64,000 nucleotides of DNA, from positions 5,198,001-5,262,000 of the forward strand of contig CATNEN010000007.1 in the NCBI GenBank assembly GCA_950097015.1. The letters are read 5' to 3'. The notes beneath the pieces are model-generated. The model searched no databases, was not told the origin of the DNA, and saw only the letters and a list, made by a program, of their open reading frames with translations. The stretch comes from Macrostomum hystrix. Taxonomy: Eukaryota; Platyhelminthes; Macrostomidae. Position numbers and translations under genes: made by a program. This document shows positions 24,475 through 37,400 of the stretch, one piece after another (position 1 is the stretch's first letter; every line of letters begins with the position of its first letter).

Positions 24475-24750
24475 GTTGTAGCCTTATAGTGGATTTGGCG
24501 TCGGACTCGCGACTTGAAAGTCGGAGGTTCGATTCCCGACTCCGCTGGAACAGTTTAGCAAGATACTTGAGCTGCATTGCTTCAGCTCACCTAGATGTTA
24601 AATGGGTACCAGCATTACCTGGGTAATTGTGGGGTTGGTATGGCGTCACCCCCAGTCCATGGACTGAACACTGAACAGCCGTACGCAGACTTCAAATGTG
24701 CTGTCAGCTGCACATCTGGTCAAATTGTGGCAGGTGTAATCGATCATTAT
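24475..24750 (+). mobile_element. tRNA-derived SINE (tRNA-like head)
   Basis: A tRNA-like head has an A-box-like tagccttatagtgg and a perfect B box GGTTCGATTCC at 24526-24536. The acceptor and anticodon stems do not form a proper cloverleaf, so this is not a working tRNA gene. The following segment includes atgttaaatgggtaccagc and acctgggtaattg, which resembles the conserved body of SINEs found in several invertebrate genomes. The 3' boundary is estimated; I see no clear target duplication. Confidence 0.55.
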
Positions 24751-26145
24751 CTGTTATTTGTCATTTCTAATATATTTCTTATTAGAAATTTTATGTACTA
24801 AAAGTACAAAAAACGAGGTACGTAGTTTATTCATTGAGTTTGCTCAGTACAATTTGATTGCAAGTGACATTGCTAGTAGCATAAACGCTAATTTATCCCG
24901 ATTCTTGGCCCTGCCGGGCTTCCACTTTCACCACCATCGATTGGGTGCAGCGTGCGGTGCAGGCCCATCTCCCACGCAATCTCCGGGCTCAGCATGTGCT
25001 CAAATTTGGCTATGAGATTGCCAATTTTTTATTCACACTTTAAAGAGGCATAGGATTCGTCGAAGGCCCTTCACGGCATGTCGGCCTCTTGTATAGCCCG
25101 CCAAAAAACTGAATGGAGCGCGGCAGCACAATCTGAGGCGATTGGGACCCTCGGCTGTCCGCTGGTTAGTTTCAAGCCGACCCTTCAGGTATGGGAAATT
25201 CACTTCTATAGCACATTACACATTCCCCCCATTACTTCCTAGTTCCCGCTCCATAGCGTACCCATAGCCAATAGCCTGCAAGGCGTCCCCAAAGAATCTG
25301 TTTATTTTCCCACCCGTTCCGCGTCAAGTCTCTCACCCGGTGGCGGCCAATGGCTCCTTAGAACCATCGGCTTCTTCGACAACGGATAGCAACAGCATTC
25401 TGGAGGCCGCACCTCCCCCTGCGGACTCCCTCCTACAGCCTTTGCTAGCATTGCTGCGCTGAAGGAAGATGTTCCTCATCTCTAAAGTTGGACCTAATTA
25501 AACCGAAGGAGGGCTATTGGGAGTGAGAGGGGCACCGGACATGGAACAGCAATTCGTCACCGGCAGCAGAAATGTGCAGCTTGTCAGCGGTGTGTGAAAG
25601 TGTTGACCTTTCCAGAAACCCCCCGCCCCCGGATTCCGGGTGTCACAAGAGCGCCGCCATGCTGCTACAGGCGCGGATCCTTTCACATTTCGGCACAAAC
25701 TGACGCAAATCTTACAAATGCCAATCAAGGTGGCCCCCCAGTCTGCCTAGTTCTGCTTGTTCAGGATTACGTTCAGGATCAGTGCGCGGATTTCATAAGC
25801 CCGATCTGAGTTCAAATCAGGTTAGCTAAACAGGCAATCCGGCCTTTAAAAATATTAAATCCCTACGGTTATTGGCAAGGGAAGCAAAGGCGAGTTACAT
25901 GTAATTGCTTTTAGGTTATCAGGTTGTCCGCAGCTTAAGCCGCACTGATTGTTTATGTTAGGAAAGAAGCGAATTTATTAGCATTAAAGATCGACTTGTT
26001 TTAGCACCTTCCATATTTTCCTGTTCGTTTTTTATGGCTCTCCAACTCAAGCACCTGAGTGGCAACAATTCATCCGCAATCTAATTCAAAGTGCAATCAA
26101 CTCAGCAGCTCGACATACCCTGACAACTTTGTCAAGTGTTTGTTT
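24751..26145. other. Non-coding region
   Basis: No gene recognised. Short frames at 24758-25015 and 25498-25809 overlap on both strands and have no family similarity. Confidence 0.4.
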
Positions 26146-26720
26146 GAATGAGATCGGAATGGCACAATGTACCACTCATTGGAATTTCACAATATCCCAC
26201 TCATGGGAATGAGATAGAATGGCACAATGTCCCACCCATGGGAATGGCACAATATCCCACTCAACGGAATGAGATGGAATGGCACAATATCCCACTCAAC
26301 GGAATGAGATGGAATGGCACAATATCCCACTCATGGGAATAAGATGGGAATGGCACAATATCCCACTCATTGGAATTTCACAATATCCCACTCATGGGAA
26401 TGGCACAATATCCCACTCAACGGAATGAGATGGAATGGCACAATATCCCACTCATTAGAATTTCACAATATCCCACTCATGGGAATGGCACAATATCCCA
26501 CTCATGGGAATGGCACAATATCCCACTCATGGGAATGGCACAATATCCCACTCATGGGAATGGCACAATATCCCACTCATGGGAATGGCACAATATCCCA
26601 CTCATGGGAATGGCACAATATCCCACTCATGGGAATGGCACAATATCCCACTCATGGGAATGAGATGGAATGGCACAATCTCCCACTCATGGGATTGAGA
26701 TCGGAATGGCACAATATCAC
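26146..26720 (+). repeat. 25-bp minisatellite
   Basis: About 22 copies of a 25-base unit, core aatggcacaatatcccactc, followed by atggg, acgg or attgg. Copies in the middle, about 26460-26650, are identical, while the edges are diverged. The 169-codon frame across it is a by-product of the repeat. Confidence 0.95.
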
Positions 26721-29420
26721 TCTGAAAATGGGACCGCAATATTTAACTCAGTCCGCCATGAGACCACCCACAATCTTCGATAAACTGCAAATCCACCCAC
26801 CAGCCGCAGCAATCATTCGATAATCCAGGTAAACAATCGGAACTCAATTGAGCACTCTCATAGCTGACTGGGTGAGGCCGTGATCATCATTCGTGACGCC
26901 GATCCGACGAGCTTATCTGTCTAATTGCAGCTCAGCCCTTCCCTCCCTGATTAAGAGGCCGGCTGTGGACTCAATTTAGATTCCCCTTAATAAAGCACGC
27001 TTTTCCCACCCGACTCCAACGCCCTCAATCTCCTAGATTGACACGGTTTCTCCCAGCGCAGTCCCATGGGACACCAGCTGGGTTTGTGGGGCTGGGCAGG
27101 GGCTGTTAGAATGGAATCTATAGACGCGGAGGGCCATGAAATAATCGAAGATGAGAACAAAATAAGATAGGATTAATAAAATAAAAAGACTGCCGAACCG
27201 GAAGAAGAGGATTCGAGAGCAGGAGAAGCAGAGTGCTGCAGAGGCAAACAGAAACAGCAGATCCCAGGTGAGATGCTCATTGCACTGCAAGGTCGAGTGC
27301 GAGATCAAGGTTGGCAAGGAAGATCAAGTCAAGGAGAGAGAACGCGAGATGTTGGGAAGCCGGTAAACTGAGAGGGGAGAAAATTGGAGGCGAAGCTGAG
27401 ATGCTCAGTTAAGACTGAGTATACAGAAGGTGACGAAGTTTAGACAGTGAGAAAGAGTGCGACTGGCCTGTACTCAAGCAGGCGTTGTACTAATCTTAAC
27501 CGGACCTGAAACTCGCGGCCACCTGCTTATCTCTGGGCGGCTTGGATCGCGTTCTCTCTCTTCTCCCTACTCAGCGCAGCCAAGCGCGGCGGAGGAAGGC
27601 TCAGCGCCTCTCGTAATCTTCTCTCTTTTCCGCTGCACGAGCCGTTTCAACTCCGCAAGCCTTGGCGCGTGTGGTCCATTCTGGCTGATAGCGACAATTT
27701 GGGATGGGAAAAAAGACTATGAAATATGAAAGAGGAGAAGCGGGCGCTGCCCCAAGAATGAAAATTGATGGGGCGCGTGCGCGTGTGAAAATTCACGACC
27801 ACTCGGGCGCTCACGTGGACAAACAATGACTCACCCTAAAAAGCAGGCGCTAGATTCTCCACATCCATCTAGTCTCCGCTCCTGCAGCACTTGTTCACGC
27901 CTCATTTCATTTTCCCATCTAGCCAGATCCGAATCCGAGGGTTTGGGAGGCTGCGAGGCAAGGAGGAGCCGTGCCAACATTTTCGCTCCCCTTATCCCCT
28001 TGTCCCTCGCTGCCTGCTGCTGCGGCCTGGAAGTCCCCGCGGACGCCGCCGCCGCAGCCGCCGATGCAGCCTCTATGCAGTTCATCCCGTCAGTCCAGGG
28101 AGGCAACCGGAGCTTCTCACTTGACACCTGTTACCACCCACCTCACGCCGCCCTGGCCGCCCAGACCTGAGACCGTTCTCATGCTCCTGCGGGCCTTCTA
28201 TCTTGCCTACTCAGTCCAAATCCTCTTCTTTTCCTACCCCTCTCTCTGTCTCTAGCTCAACAAGGCAGATTTTTTATCCAGGCGAACAAGGGATGCATTC
28301 TATGAAAAAGGATCGGATTGGGACAGAGATGGGCATTGCGGATGATTGCCGACTGCTCATGCCCGGGCCGTTATTTGAATCGAAACTGAAATGCGCGCGC
28401 TGCTCCTAGATCCTAGAAGACATCCGCGGGCTGAGGCGGTGATCTGGGAGCATGAATTCGCCTTTTATTCTTCCCCCTCCCCCCTGGCCTCCTGCTCAAC
28501 AAGCCGGCGGTCCTTCTTCTGCTCAAATGTCTCCATTTATATATTCTGTTCTCATCTGTTCCCTGAGTATAGCTGGGACTCTCAAACAGGTCTCCGATGA
28601 ATGCCTACTCAACTGGGTGGGCGAGCAGTGCAGTGAGCAGTGGCATAGAAGGGCCGTTGCCAGTTTGCCAGGCCAGAGCTGGGTGAGCACACAACACAGC
28701 GATGCATAAGAGAGAGGGGGCTGGAATGTTGACTCAGTCAAAGAGCTCCAAGGAGCTCCCGATCTCATTTCACATGGACCGAGGAGAGAAGCAGGAAGAC
28801 ACGCAGGGAGGCAATATTATAGCTCTGCATGGGCGGAGGTGGCGCGAGGAAGCGAGAAGTGTGTGTGTCACGTAGGATCTGGGTTTTTTGGGATTATTGC
28901 GGACGATGAGCCCTTCTTACTCCTTCTTGCCTGCCATTGCTGCAAGGCCCTACTATATCTGTAGCCCAAGGGTCTGGGGCTTCACTGGCTCACAAGAAAT
29001 ATAGAGAAAGACAGAGAAGCATGGAGAGAGTGAGGGAGGGTGAAAAAAACTTTCAAGCTGCAAATCCGAGTCCAAGCAAAGCCTCGGTCCAGATAGGAAG
29101 TGCCGTGTGTGTGCTCATGTGTGTGCTCTCGGACCGCAGACTAGCCTGAGCTAATAAAATGTCAGAGAAATGATCTCGAGCCGTGGGTGGACTTCGGGTG
29201 GATACTGGGATGCTGAGCAGGGAGCACTGGGGGAACGAAAATATGGCTTGATTAGTTTTGCATTTCTTGTTTCTTTGCCTTTTTTCTTCTACAGCCCTTT
29301 GTCTCAATTTTCTCTGCCTTCTGTCGCGTTTTCAGGGATCGCGCTTCAGTCAGCTGCTTGATCTTGCAGCAGGATTGGACTCAACATTTTGCTTCTGCTT
29401 GACTATCAACAATGCGTATG
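26721..29420. other. Non-coding region with purine- and pyrimidine-rich tracts
   Basis: No recognisable gene. Frames of 77-114 codons at 27826-28255 overlap on both strands and are rich in alanine, serine and proline, as expected from GC- and CT-rich DNA. A TG-rich patch lies near 29100. Confidence 0.4.
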
Positions 29421-29664
29421 GAAGTAGAGATTGAGATTCGAATGTGATGGAGAGAAGTAGAGTGAGATTCGAATGTGATGGAGAGAAGTAGAGAGTGAGA
29501 TTCGAATGTGATGGAGAGAAGTAGAGAGTGAGATTCGACTGTGATGGAGAGAAGTAGAGAGTGAGATTCGAATGTGATGGAGAGAAGTAGAGAGTGAGAT
29601 TCGACTGTGATGGAGAGAAGTAGAGAGTGAGATTCGAATGTGATGGAGAGAAGTAGAGAGTGAG
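29421..29664 (-). repeat. 33-bp minisatellite (first of two adjoining arrays)
   Basis: About seven copies of a 33-base unit, core gagattcgaatgtgatggag. Copies with gaatgtg and gactgtg alternate in part, suggesting a 66-base higher-order unit. It continues without a gap into the 35-bp array. Confidence 0.9.
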
Positions 29665-30157
29665 ATGCACAGCAGTAGATGGGATGAGATCAGAGTGAGA
29701 TGCACAGCAGTAGATGGGATGAGATCAGAGTGAGATGCACAGCAGTAGATGGGATGAGATCAGAGTGAGATGCACAGCAGTAGATGGGATGAGATCAGAG
29801 TGAGATGCACAGCAGTAGATGGGATGAGATCAGAGTGAGATGCACAGCAGTAGATGGGATGAGATCAGAGTGAGATGCACAGCAGTAGATGGGATGAGAT
29901 CAGAGTGAGATGCACAGCAGTAGATGGGATGAGATCAGAGTGAGATGCACAGCAGTAGATGGGATGAGATCAGAGTGAGATGCACAGCAGTAGATGGGAT
30001 GAGATCAGAGTGAGATGCACAGCAGTAGATGGGATGAGATCAGAGTGAGATGCACAGCAGTAGATGGGATGAGATCAGAGTGAGATGCACAGCAGTAGAT
30101 GGGATGAGATCAGAGTGAGATGCACAGCAGTAGATGGGATGAGATCAGAGTGAGATG
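29661..30157 (+). repeat. 35-bp minisatellite (second of two adjoining arrays)
   Basis: About 14 essentially identical copies of a 35-base unit, core gatgcacagcagtagatggg, then atgagatcagagt. It shares agtgagat with the neighbouring 33-bp unit at the junction. Confidence 0.95.
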
Positions 30158-33100
30158 CCTGGAGTGCGTGGAAAAGAGACATAGTAGTTCAGAATAAGAT
30201 ACAGTTAGACGGAGCGGCCCTAGAGACTTGTGACAGTAAAAGTGAGATAAATTTTGAGAGGAAGCAAAGAAAAGGCTCGCCTGAGTGAGCTTGGAGTGGA
30301 GCGGAATGTGGCCGGCAGAGAGAGAGTTGGGAGGGAAGCCATTGCGTGGGGACTCGGCGGCATCTCAGAAAGCTGATGAGACGCTTGGGGGCGGAGCAGT
30401 GGGGGAGCAGTCGTGCCCGATTGTGCATGGGAGCCCGGGACCCACTTTGATCAATAATCTGTTCGAAGCTCCGGGTTAGCGTTAATGGCCCCCTCCACCC
30501 ACTCCCATTTCCCCTTCTCCTAACCCGGGCCTAACTCCGCCGCCAGGGGTCCATCATCAGCCGCAGCTTCTTCTGCAGCGTGCAGTGTTTATCTCTCGTG
30601 CTTCTTCCGTCGCAAGCGGTCCATATCCTTCGCGCTCGCTCACTAACCTCCTAGTCCTATTTTCCTCAGTGTATATTTTTCCACAACTCCCATTTAGTCA
30701 AAGCGCGGCTCTCTATTTTTTGCTGAATATAAGAGAACTGGTGACAGATGCACCCACCAGATAATACTGCTTTTAGAATGCTTGTATTTACAAATAGATT
30801 TTTTAGATTGAACACCACGATAGCACAGGCAGTCCTTACTTTTCTTAAAGTATCGAATGTACCGTAGAAGAATCGACATGTTTAACAAAGTCGAAACACT
30901 CGAGCGATTATAATGGCTTCGAAATAAATCACAGCTTAGTAGCTTATCTATAATTATAAGGCTTAACAAAGCTTGAGTATCCAACTAACTCCAAACCCTG
31001 TTGCATCATCTTCTGCGGGCAAGACAGAGGGGTAGGAAAGTCAGCTGAAATGCTGGCCCTACTTGGAAAGAAGCAAGAGACCTTCGAAGGCCGTCCTGTG
31101 CCGTCCTCTTATCACGGACACAGGCAGTGCAGTCACGGCAGTGCCCTAGGGGCTGCTACATGAGCATACTAGTCTTGCTCAATCTTCTCTTTATCTTCCC
31201 CTGCTGCCTTGATCCCTCTTCATATTACTGAGTCTCCCCATGCCTTCCCACTCCCTGATTCCCGTCAGATGCAGAAATCTATTCTAGTCGATAGCGAGGT
31301 GATTCGGAACGGAACTGTTGAAGATCAGGGCGGGAATAGATGGCTGTGGGATTTGGGTGTTTACTGCCACGTAAGCCGATCCAAACGCGATAATGAGCTC
31401 TGGCCACGCTGTAGGCAGGCCCTTGGCGGCTCTCCGATTTCTGCTGCACTGGAGAACATTTCGGCGGAGTCGCTTGACCCCTTGAGCAGGTTGACCCCCT
31501 CCCCTGGCCCAAACAATTCGCTCACGGTCAAGTGGCGGCGCACAGTTCAGGGTGGGACATGCAGGAGTCCAGCTGTCACCGCTGACTTTCATGCTGCTCT
31601 AATGCCAATGTGCTCAAACTCTGGCAAGCTCACACGCTCAACCTCTGTCATTATCCTCATTTATTATTGGCAAACTAGTTTTTCTCTGTCTCTCAGTGGC
31701 CTGTCACTGTGCTTGCTCTGCCTCAAATCATGCCGGGGTGTCTCACACTTATCAGAGAATGCAGAGGAAGTCCAGGCTTGGGAGTGGGCCTGAGCAGCCC
31801 GACGGCGGCAGCTGTGACGGGACCACTTTAGTTAATTAATAATTGTCACACTCCGCACTGTACTTAGTGCACTCGTCAAATAAGCACACATATATTGAAA
31901 CCGCGTTGGGATATAATCCCAGTATGACTAGCTTCACTTCAAATGCCGTTTTGCCTTTGCGTGTTGTGCGGCAAGGTTGATACACCCGTCTCGACTTCTG
32001 CTTGCCAGCGACGTTAGACACATCCCATGCACTTGTCGAACATTTACTTTGATGTCTACCCCATCCGAGGAATTTTTAGCAATTCGTATATTTCATAATC
32101 AAAAGTGGTCTAAATTAGAATTCACAAGCTCAAAAATTTAGCAAGGCCAAAAAATGCATTTTGAAAGCTTTTCAAATGAATTCCTGCATTAACCCGCGAC
32201 TCAACCACGCCAGCTACTGGAATCAGATGCAGTCAGGATTTTGATTTAGCGAAAGCGGCGAGCAAAACTACTGTGGAAGCGACGCAGCTCAAAGAATGTC
32301 GGGCTATCTATAGCCTTTTCCTTTCGCGTTCTGAACCACTCGAACAGACAGACTCCATTCCGCCAATTTTGCTCCATTAGGGGCGGGCCGGCGCACGAAA
32401 ATTCTGCCTTCATCATCTTCTTCTAGGAGAAGCTTAAAACCGCCGACAGCGTCTGAGGAGGCTGGAGAAGCGGCTTGGCAAAGGGGGCGGGGAGCCCGAA
32501 AGAAAAGGTTAGGTTTCCTTTAATTAGTGTGAGCGAGTGCGCGTCGAAGTTCCGTGAGCTCCATTTCCCAGCTCTTTGTTGTCTGGGCCCCTCTAGGCCG
32601 ATTGAATCATCTGCAAAGCTCGCTGGGGAAAAATAGAATCCACGGGGAAAGAGAGGCCTCGGATTTGGAAAGAAAGAAGGCTGGAGAAGGAGTTGAAGAT
32701 CTCTTGCCTCGACAATTTCTGCTCCTTTGTGCTGCTGACAAAAGGAAGGCCTCTTGTTTTAAACATCTCCCCCGCCCTGCCCCCAATGAGTTCCTGAGCC
32801 AGCCTCCTCGGCAAAGCGAGAGATCCCTTTGGGGCGATTTCCCCCCCACCCACCACCGATTTGCACGCCAAGTGGAAAGCTTAAAGCTTTTCAGAACCGA
32901 GTGATTTCAGTCGCTTTCGTTTGCCCTAGCCTCTCTGCCTAACCCCTTCTTTCTTATCCCGCCTCTCTCTCGCTATCTGCCTTCTCTTTCTCCGATTACT
33001 CAGGCGCGCTCGAGTACAGAAATTGGAAAATGAATCTTTAGTGCGAGTCGAAGCTAAGGAAGAGGCCACTGACGACTGAGAATAAGGCTGGGAAGTTGGG

Positions 33101-34333
33101 AGCTGCTGAGCTACGGAGAAGAAAATTGTTGAAATGTGAAGCAAATGAAAGAAAATGAGTTGTTCGCGATTAGCGAACGGAAACACAGACGAGCGCATTA
33201 TATTTAGGAAATATTTTTCGTTTGAATAATGCGTTCCTGCACGCCAGCACTCCTTGTTTTATGCTTCGTTTGACAAATTTTATGGCCCTCCCGTCTCAGG
33301 TTAATTCCCCATTTCCAACTGACTCGTTTTTCCCATACTGGAAAGTGTCGATTCCAGTTGTTTATCAGCGGAGTCAGTTGCCAGGTCCCGCGTGTTATTC
33401 GGCGCGATGATTCCAAGCAGAAAATTACAATGCGAAGAAAGTGCAAGCAGGTGAAAAGAAATTTGCCTTCCTCTGAAAAATGAATTGTGTATTGCAACTG
33501 AAGAAAGCATTGCCTACGTCCTACGAAGTTCCCATGGTTCTAAGGAGTTGTGGTTAACTGGCAGGGACAAGTCTAGTTAGGACTGAAATCCTAGTCTTGG
33601 ATAGGGAAAAAAAGTGTTAGCCTAGCATTGCTTCGCTTAGCAAATTTTCCTCTAAGCTTCCCACGTGACTGACGAGTTTGGGCGGAAAGATTTTGGGGTT
33701 GGCTTCAGAAAGGAGTGTCAGCCATTTACATTTTGTGGCAGTGTACATTCCCGAAAAGAACGCTCGCTTCGTACGCATCTGTCAGTTGTCTATATTCAAC
33801 ACACCAGCTAGTTCGCGCCGTTTCACTTGGCCGCATCTTATTGGCTGCAGGTCCAAGCCACGCTGCCCAGCTATTTCATTAGTGCTGATAGCCGCAAATG
33901 TACATTGAGGCCCTTATCGACCTTGGAGCTTTTGAATGTTAAACGAAATTGTACGCATAGAGAAATCTATTTTCTACCCACGTGGGGGAAATCCTGCTTT
34001 CAATGGCCAATGGGCGCCTCGCTTCAGCACTAGCTCTGGCCATTCCCCCCAACCCCCTCACCCCATGCCCACGCTTGTTGGTATAAAATTCTCAACGGCT
34101 TCGTTTCGCCACAATCAATTAGCGCGCATCACAACTTTCTGCTTAGCCTAGGGTCCCCTGCTAGATACTTTTTCCTGCCACTCTCTAAGCCTCCACAGCC
34201 TTTCCTGCTTTGATTAGTCTTTTTAATATTCTTTTAAGAAGCTCTACATACGGCTTTCTTTTAAAATTGCTACTTGAGGTAGCTAGCTTTCCTATTTCTT
34301 TATCCTTCCTTTGCACTAATATATTAGGAGATC
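30158..34333. other. Non-coding region upstream of the MXD gene
   Basis: No recognised coding gene. The longest frame, 31209-31793 (194 codons), shows no domain, overlaps open frames on the other strand and is probably chance. CACGTG E-boxes lie at 33662 and 33979 and a TATA-like motif at 34082, close to the MXD start. Confidence 0.45.
34082..34088 (+). promoter_or_regulatory. TATA-like box upstream of MXD
   Basis: TATAAAA lies 246 bases upstream of the MXD ATG. A palindromic E-box within CCCACGTGGG lies 98 bases further upstream at 33979-33984, and a second CACGTG is at 33662-33667. Such boxes bind MYC, MAX and MXD dimers, so feedback on the gene is conceivable. Confidence 0.35.
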
Positions 34334-34463
34334 ATGCACGGTAATGCTGCAAAAAATGGTTACAGCAGCAACGGGCTCGTACTGTTGTACGAGGCTGCCA
34401 TGCTCATTGAGCAGCAGTCGCTAAGGCCTCAGAGAACAACAACAGCCGCGGCTCAGTCAGCAG
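34334..34463 (+). CDS. MXD: MXD exon 1: Sin3-interaction helix
   Basis: Encodes residues 1-43 plus one base. The amphipathic pattern [14 protein letters not shown] matches the spacing of the Mad SID, in which leucines and paired alanines pack into a Sin3 PAH domain. It ends CAG/GTAAGT and joins GCT at 34576. Confidence 0.75.
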
Positions 34464-37400
34464 GTAAGTGTTGCTATTGCTTTTCGACTCCTCTGCAGCT
34501 CGCCTTGATCGATTTGTTCTCCTTGTTTTGCATCATCCATGACTGCACGAGCATTCTATCTAAATATACTTTTAGCTGTAAGTCGGCAAGCGTCAGCCAG
34601 CGTTAGTAACGGTCTGCATGCCATCAAAGCAGCCCCGGGAGGATTACACTCTCTGCAGCAGCAGCAGTTTCATAATCATCATCAGCAGCAGCGACATCAG
34701 CAGATGCCCAATGGCTTCCGAGTGCCCACTGGCACTGCAATTCGAGTGCCCATCGGGTCGGGTAATCGAGTCAGGCTTGAGCCAGTCTCAATTCAGTCTT
34801 CTGCTCCTGCAACTACTGTGGCCACCGCGATTGCGGTAGCTTCGCCCTCGTCGGTGTCGTCGACTTCGTTACAGCAGCAGCGACGAACAGTCCAGTCAGT
34901 CAACAGTCGGTCTTCACACAACGAACTCGAAAAGAATAGGTAAGTAGTTTTTGCTTATTTCTCTGTTTGCTTAATACTTGCGGTAGATCACTGACTAGGG
35001 TGGGGTAGATCACTGACTAGGGCGGTAGATCACTGACTAGGATGGGGTAGATCACTGACTAGGGCGGTAGATCACTGACTAGGGTGGGGTAGATCACTGA
35101 CTAGGGCGGTAGATCACTGACTAGGATGGGGTAGATCACTGACTAGGGCGGTAGATCACTGACTAGGGTGGGGTAGATCACTGACTAGGGCGGTAGATCA
35201 CTGACTAGGATGGGGTAGATCACTGACTAGGGTGACTTATTAAGGCAAAAAAGTGAACATAAAGTTTAGAAATTAAAAACTAAAAAATAATTTTCTGCTT
35301 TCCTCCGCCATAGAGTTTAGCCTGCGCCCGTCATGGGTGGGCCTGCAATCCTTACTGTAGCTAGTGTTTAAAATAGGTGGACAGACAGCCCAACCTCCCC
35401 TCTCACCCAAGCTGTTGCCATAAGGAGCACGTGGGTCTTGAATATGGTTACGGGTCTCAATAATATGTTTAGTTTTTACTAAAAAGCATGCTATTAAACC
35501 GAATGCTTGTGTGACAGCACATGAATGGGTACAATAAAACATTGTAATGTATTTTTCAGTCTAAAGCCTGTCTGGTCCCGAAACCTAGAAGCCTGAAAAA
35601 AAGTGTTAAAACCTGCGACAGCCCACCTCAGACAGTTTCATCTGACCCACCCAGCACTAGCACCCCCTGGCTTATAGTTTTGATGCCACAAACAAGCTTT
35701 GGGCCTGTCTTGCTCCGAGTACCATAAACCACCTACCTCACCACTCCAATTACCTATACTGCTGTGGAGTGCATGGCGAGCTGTGAGTGCCCCCCTGGAG
35801 CACATTGCTTTGCATTGGGTCACTTTTTAATACGCGCCCACGTGGCCACTGGCGAGTTTATATTTACTTATTTTAGTTTTTTTCTGTCTTCCTCTGCCTA
35901 AATCTACCTGTCTTTGTTGCTAGATAGCTGGCCGGACTGCCGTGTGAGAGTGCGTGTGCACTCATAGGATTTCACTGCTGCCAGTGAAATTTTAGTCTCA
36001 CTCGGTTACAAGTACATGTCCTGTACAACTGAATCGGGGCGTGATGGCAATCAACGACGGACTTTCTTCTCATTGATCCTCTTGAGATTAGGGAAAAATA
36101 TATATACATTAGAAATGTATTCTAAAACTTATTTGTTTTATTTTAACATGTTTAAAATCGCTATAAAGGTTCTTCAACATTTTCTTCTCATTGTCGTTTC
36201 AGGCGGGCCCATCTCAGACAATGCCTGGACTCACTGAGGGACCAGCTACCGCTATGCCCTGGCCAGGCCAACCGGCTCACTATGCTCAATGTGCTCAACC
36301 GGTCGCACGGTTATCTAAAGGTGAGAATGCCTAGTGGACCCGCGGTTTCAGGCTCGCAGCATTGTGTACTCAATTCAACATTCCCCTCTTCCTCCTCTGC
36401 GGGTCCCTCGCGTCTCTACTGACTGGATTTTGGATTTAGCATTAGGATGACGTGGGGAGGGCAGGAATTGCCGTTGGAAAGCCAAGAAAGAACTATAGAA
36501 TAAGGAGCGGCTGAAGCCAGTAAGAAGTCTGGAAATCCGAAGTAGAACCCGTGAGCATTGGAGACGGCTTTGGTTCTTCCTCATCAAGTTTGGGGTTGGG
36601 CCGTATGGCCATGGGGCCTGGGACAAGAGGAGAATGAGAGCGAGAGGAAAGGGAGAGTGAGATGAAGAGTGGAGGAGCGCAGCTCAGAGGAGAAGATGAA
36701 GGAGAGTATATAGGCAGAGGATGCTGCGGTGAGGCCTGGGTTTACATCAATCTTGCAGAAAGAAGCGGCTTGAAGGCTTGGGCGAACTGTTCCTCCGCAT
36801 CTCGCCCCTTCTCTCCCGCTCGCTGCTTATTGACTAAATTCAATTTCTCTTTTCTTCCACCCTGCTTGCTGTCGCAGCCCCACCTCACTGCTGCTTCCCC
36901 CCTCCGCGCTGTCCCGCGAGTCCCGGGCCGCCCTTCCTCGCTGCTTCCTCGGCCTGAGTCCAGCGAGCGGGTCGGCGGTGGGGCCTCCTGGGACACCGGC
37001 GGGGTGCCGTGGTGGCCTTCCTTGAGAGGCCGGGGTGGCTCTCTACTGCTCCCTGTCCAATCCCGGAGGCGACCTTCTCCTCTTCGCTGAGCTCCTCTCT
37101 GCTTCTTTGCTTCCTTCTCCCCTCCTTGTCCGAGTCGTCTTGCGAGTTATTTTTTTCTCTTTTCCCGTCCGCTTCATCTCTCTGGCTTCCCAGTTTCTCC
37201 CAAGTCGTTCCACTAGTCCGGCATGGGGACAGTTGTTTAGCTGGGCCGTGAGGGAAGCCCAAGTCAAGTTCAATGGAATCTCTGCGCGACTTTTTGGGAT
37301 CAAGGCGAGGGGAGTTGGACCGTGGGCTGGTGGCCCGGGAGAAAGTTGGCTGGCATGAAATCCCCATTGCAAGCCGTTATTTGGTTGGATGATTGAGCAA

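Noticed and set aside
24475-24545. Second tRNA gene
   Set aside because: The B box is perfect, but the anticodon, acceptor and T stems do not pair properly. A SINE head fits better.
26314-26823. 169-codon repeat protein
   Set aside because: By-product of the 25-bp array; identical peptides appear in all three frames.
31209-31793. 194-codon open frame
   Set aside because: No recognisable domain, open frames on the opposite strand over the same bases, and no splice or promoter context.
9056-34339. GAGATCATGCA shared around the transferrin and MXD start codons
   Set aside because: Eleven bases at two sites is weak evidence, and a chance match with a start-codon context is likely.
36662-37372. 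Overlapping Arg/Pro/Ser-rich frames in MXD intron 3
   Set aside because: GC-rich sequence keeps several frames open on both strands; no domain, no conserved motif and no consistent splice sites.
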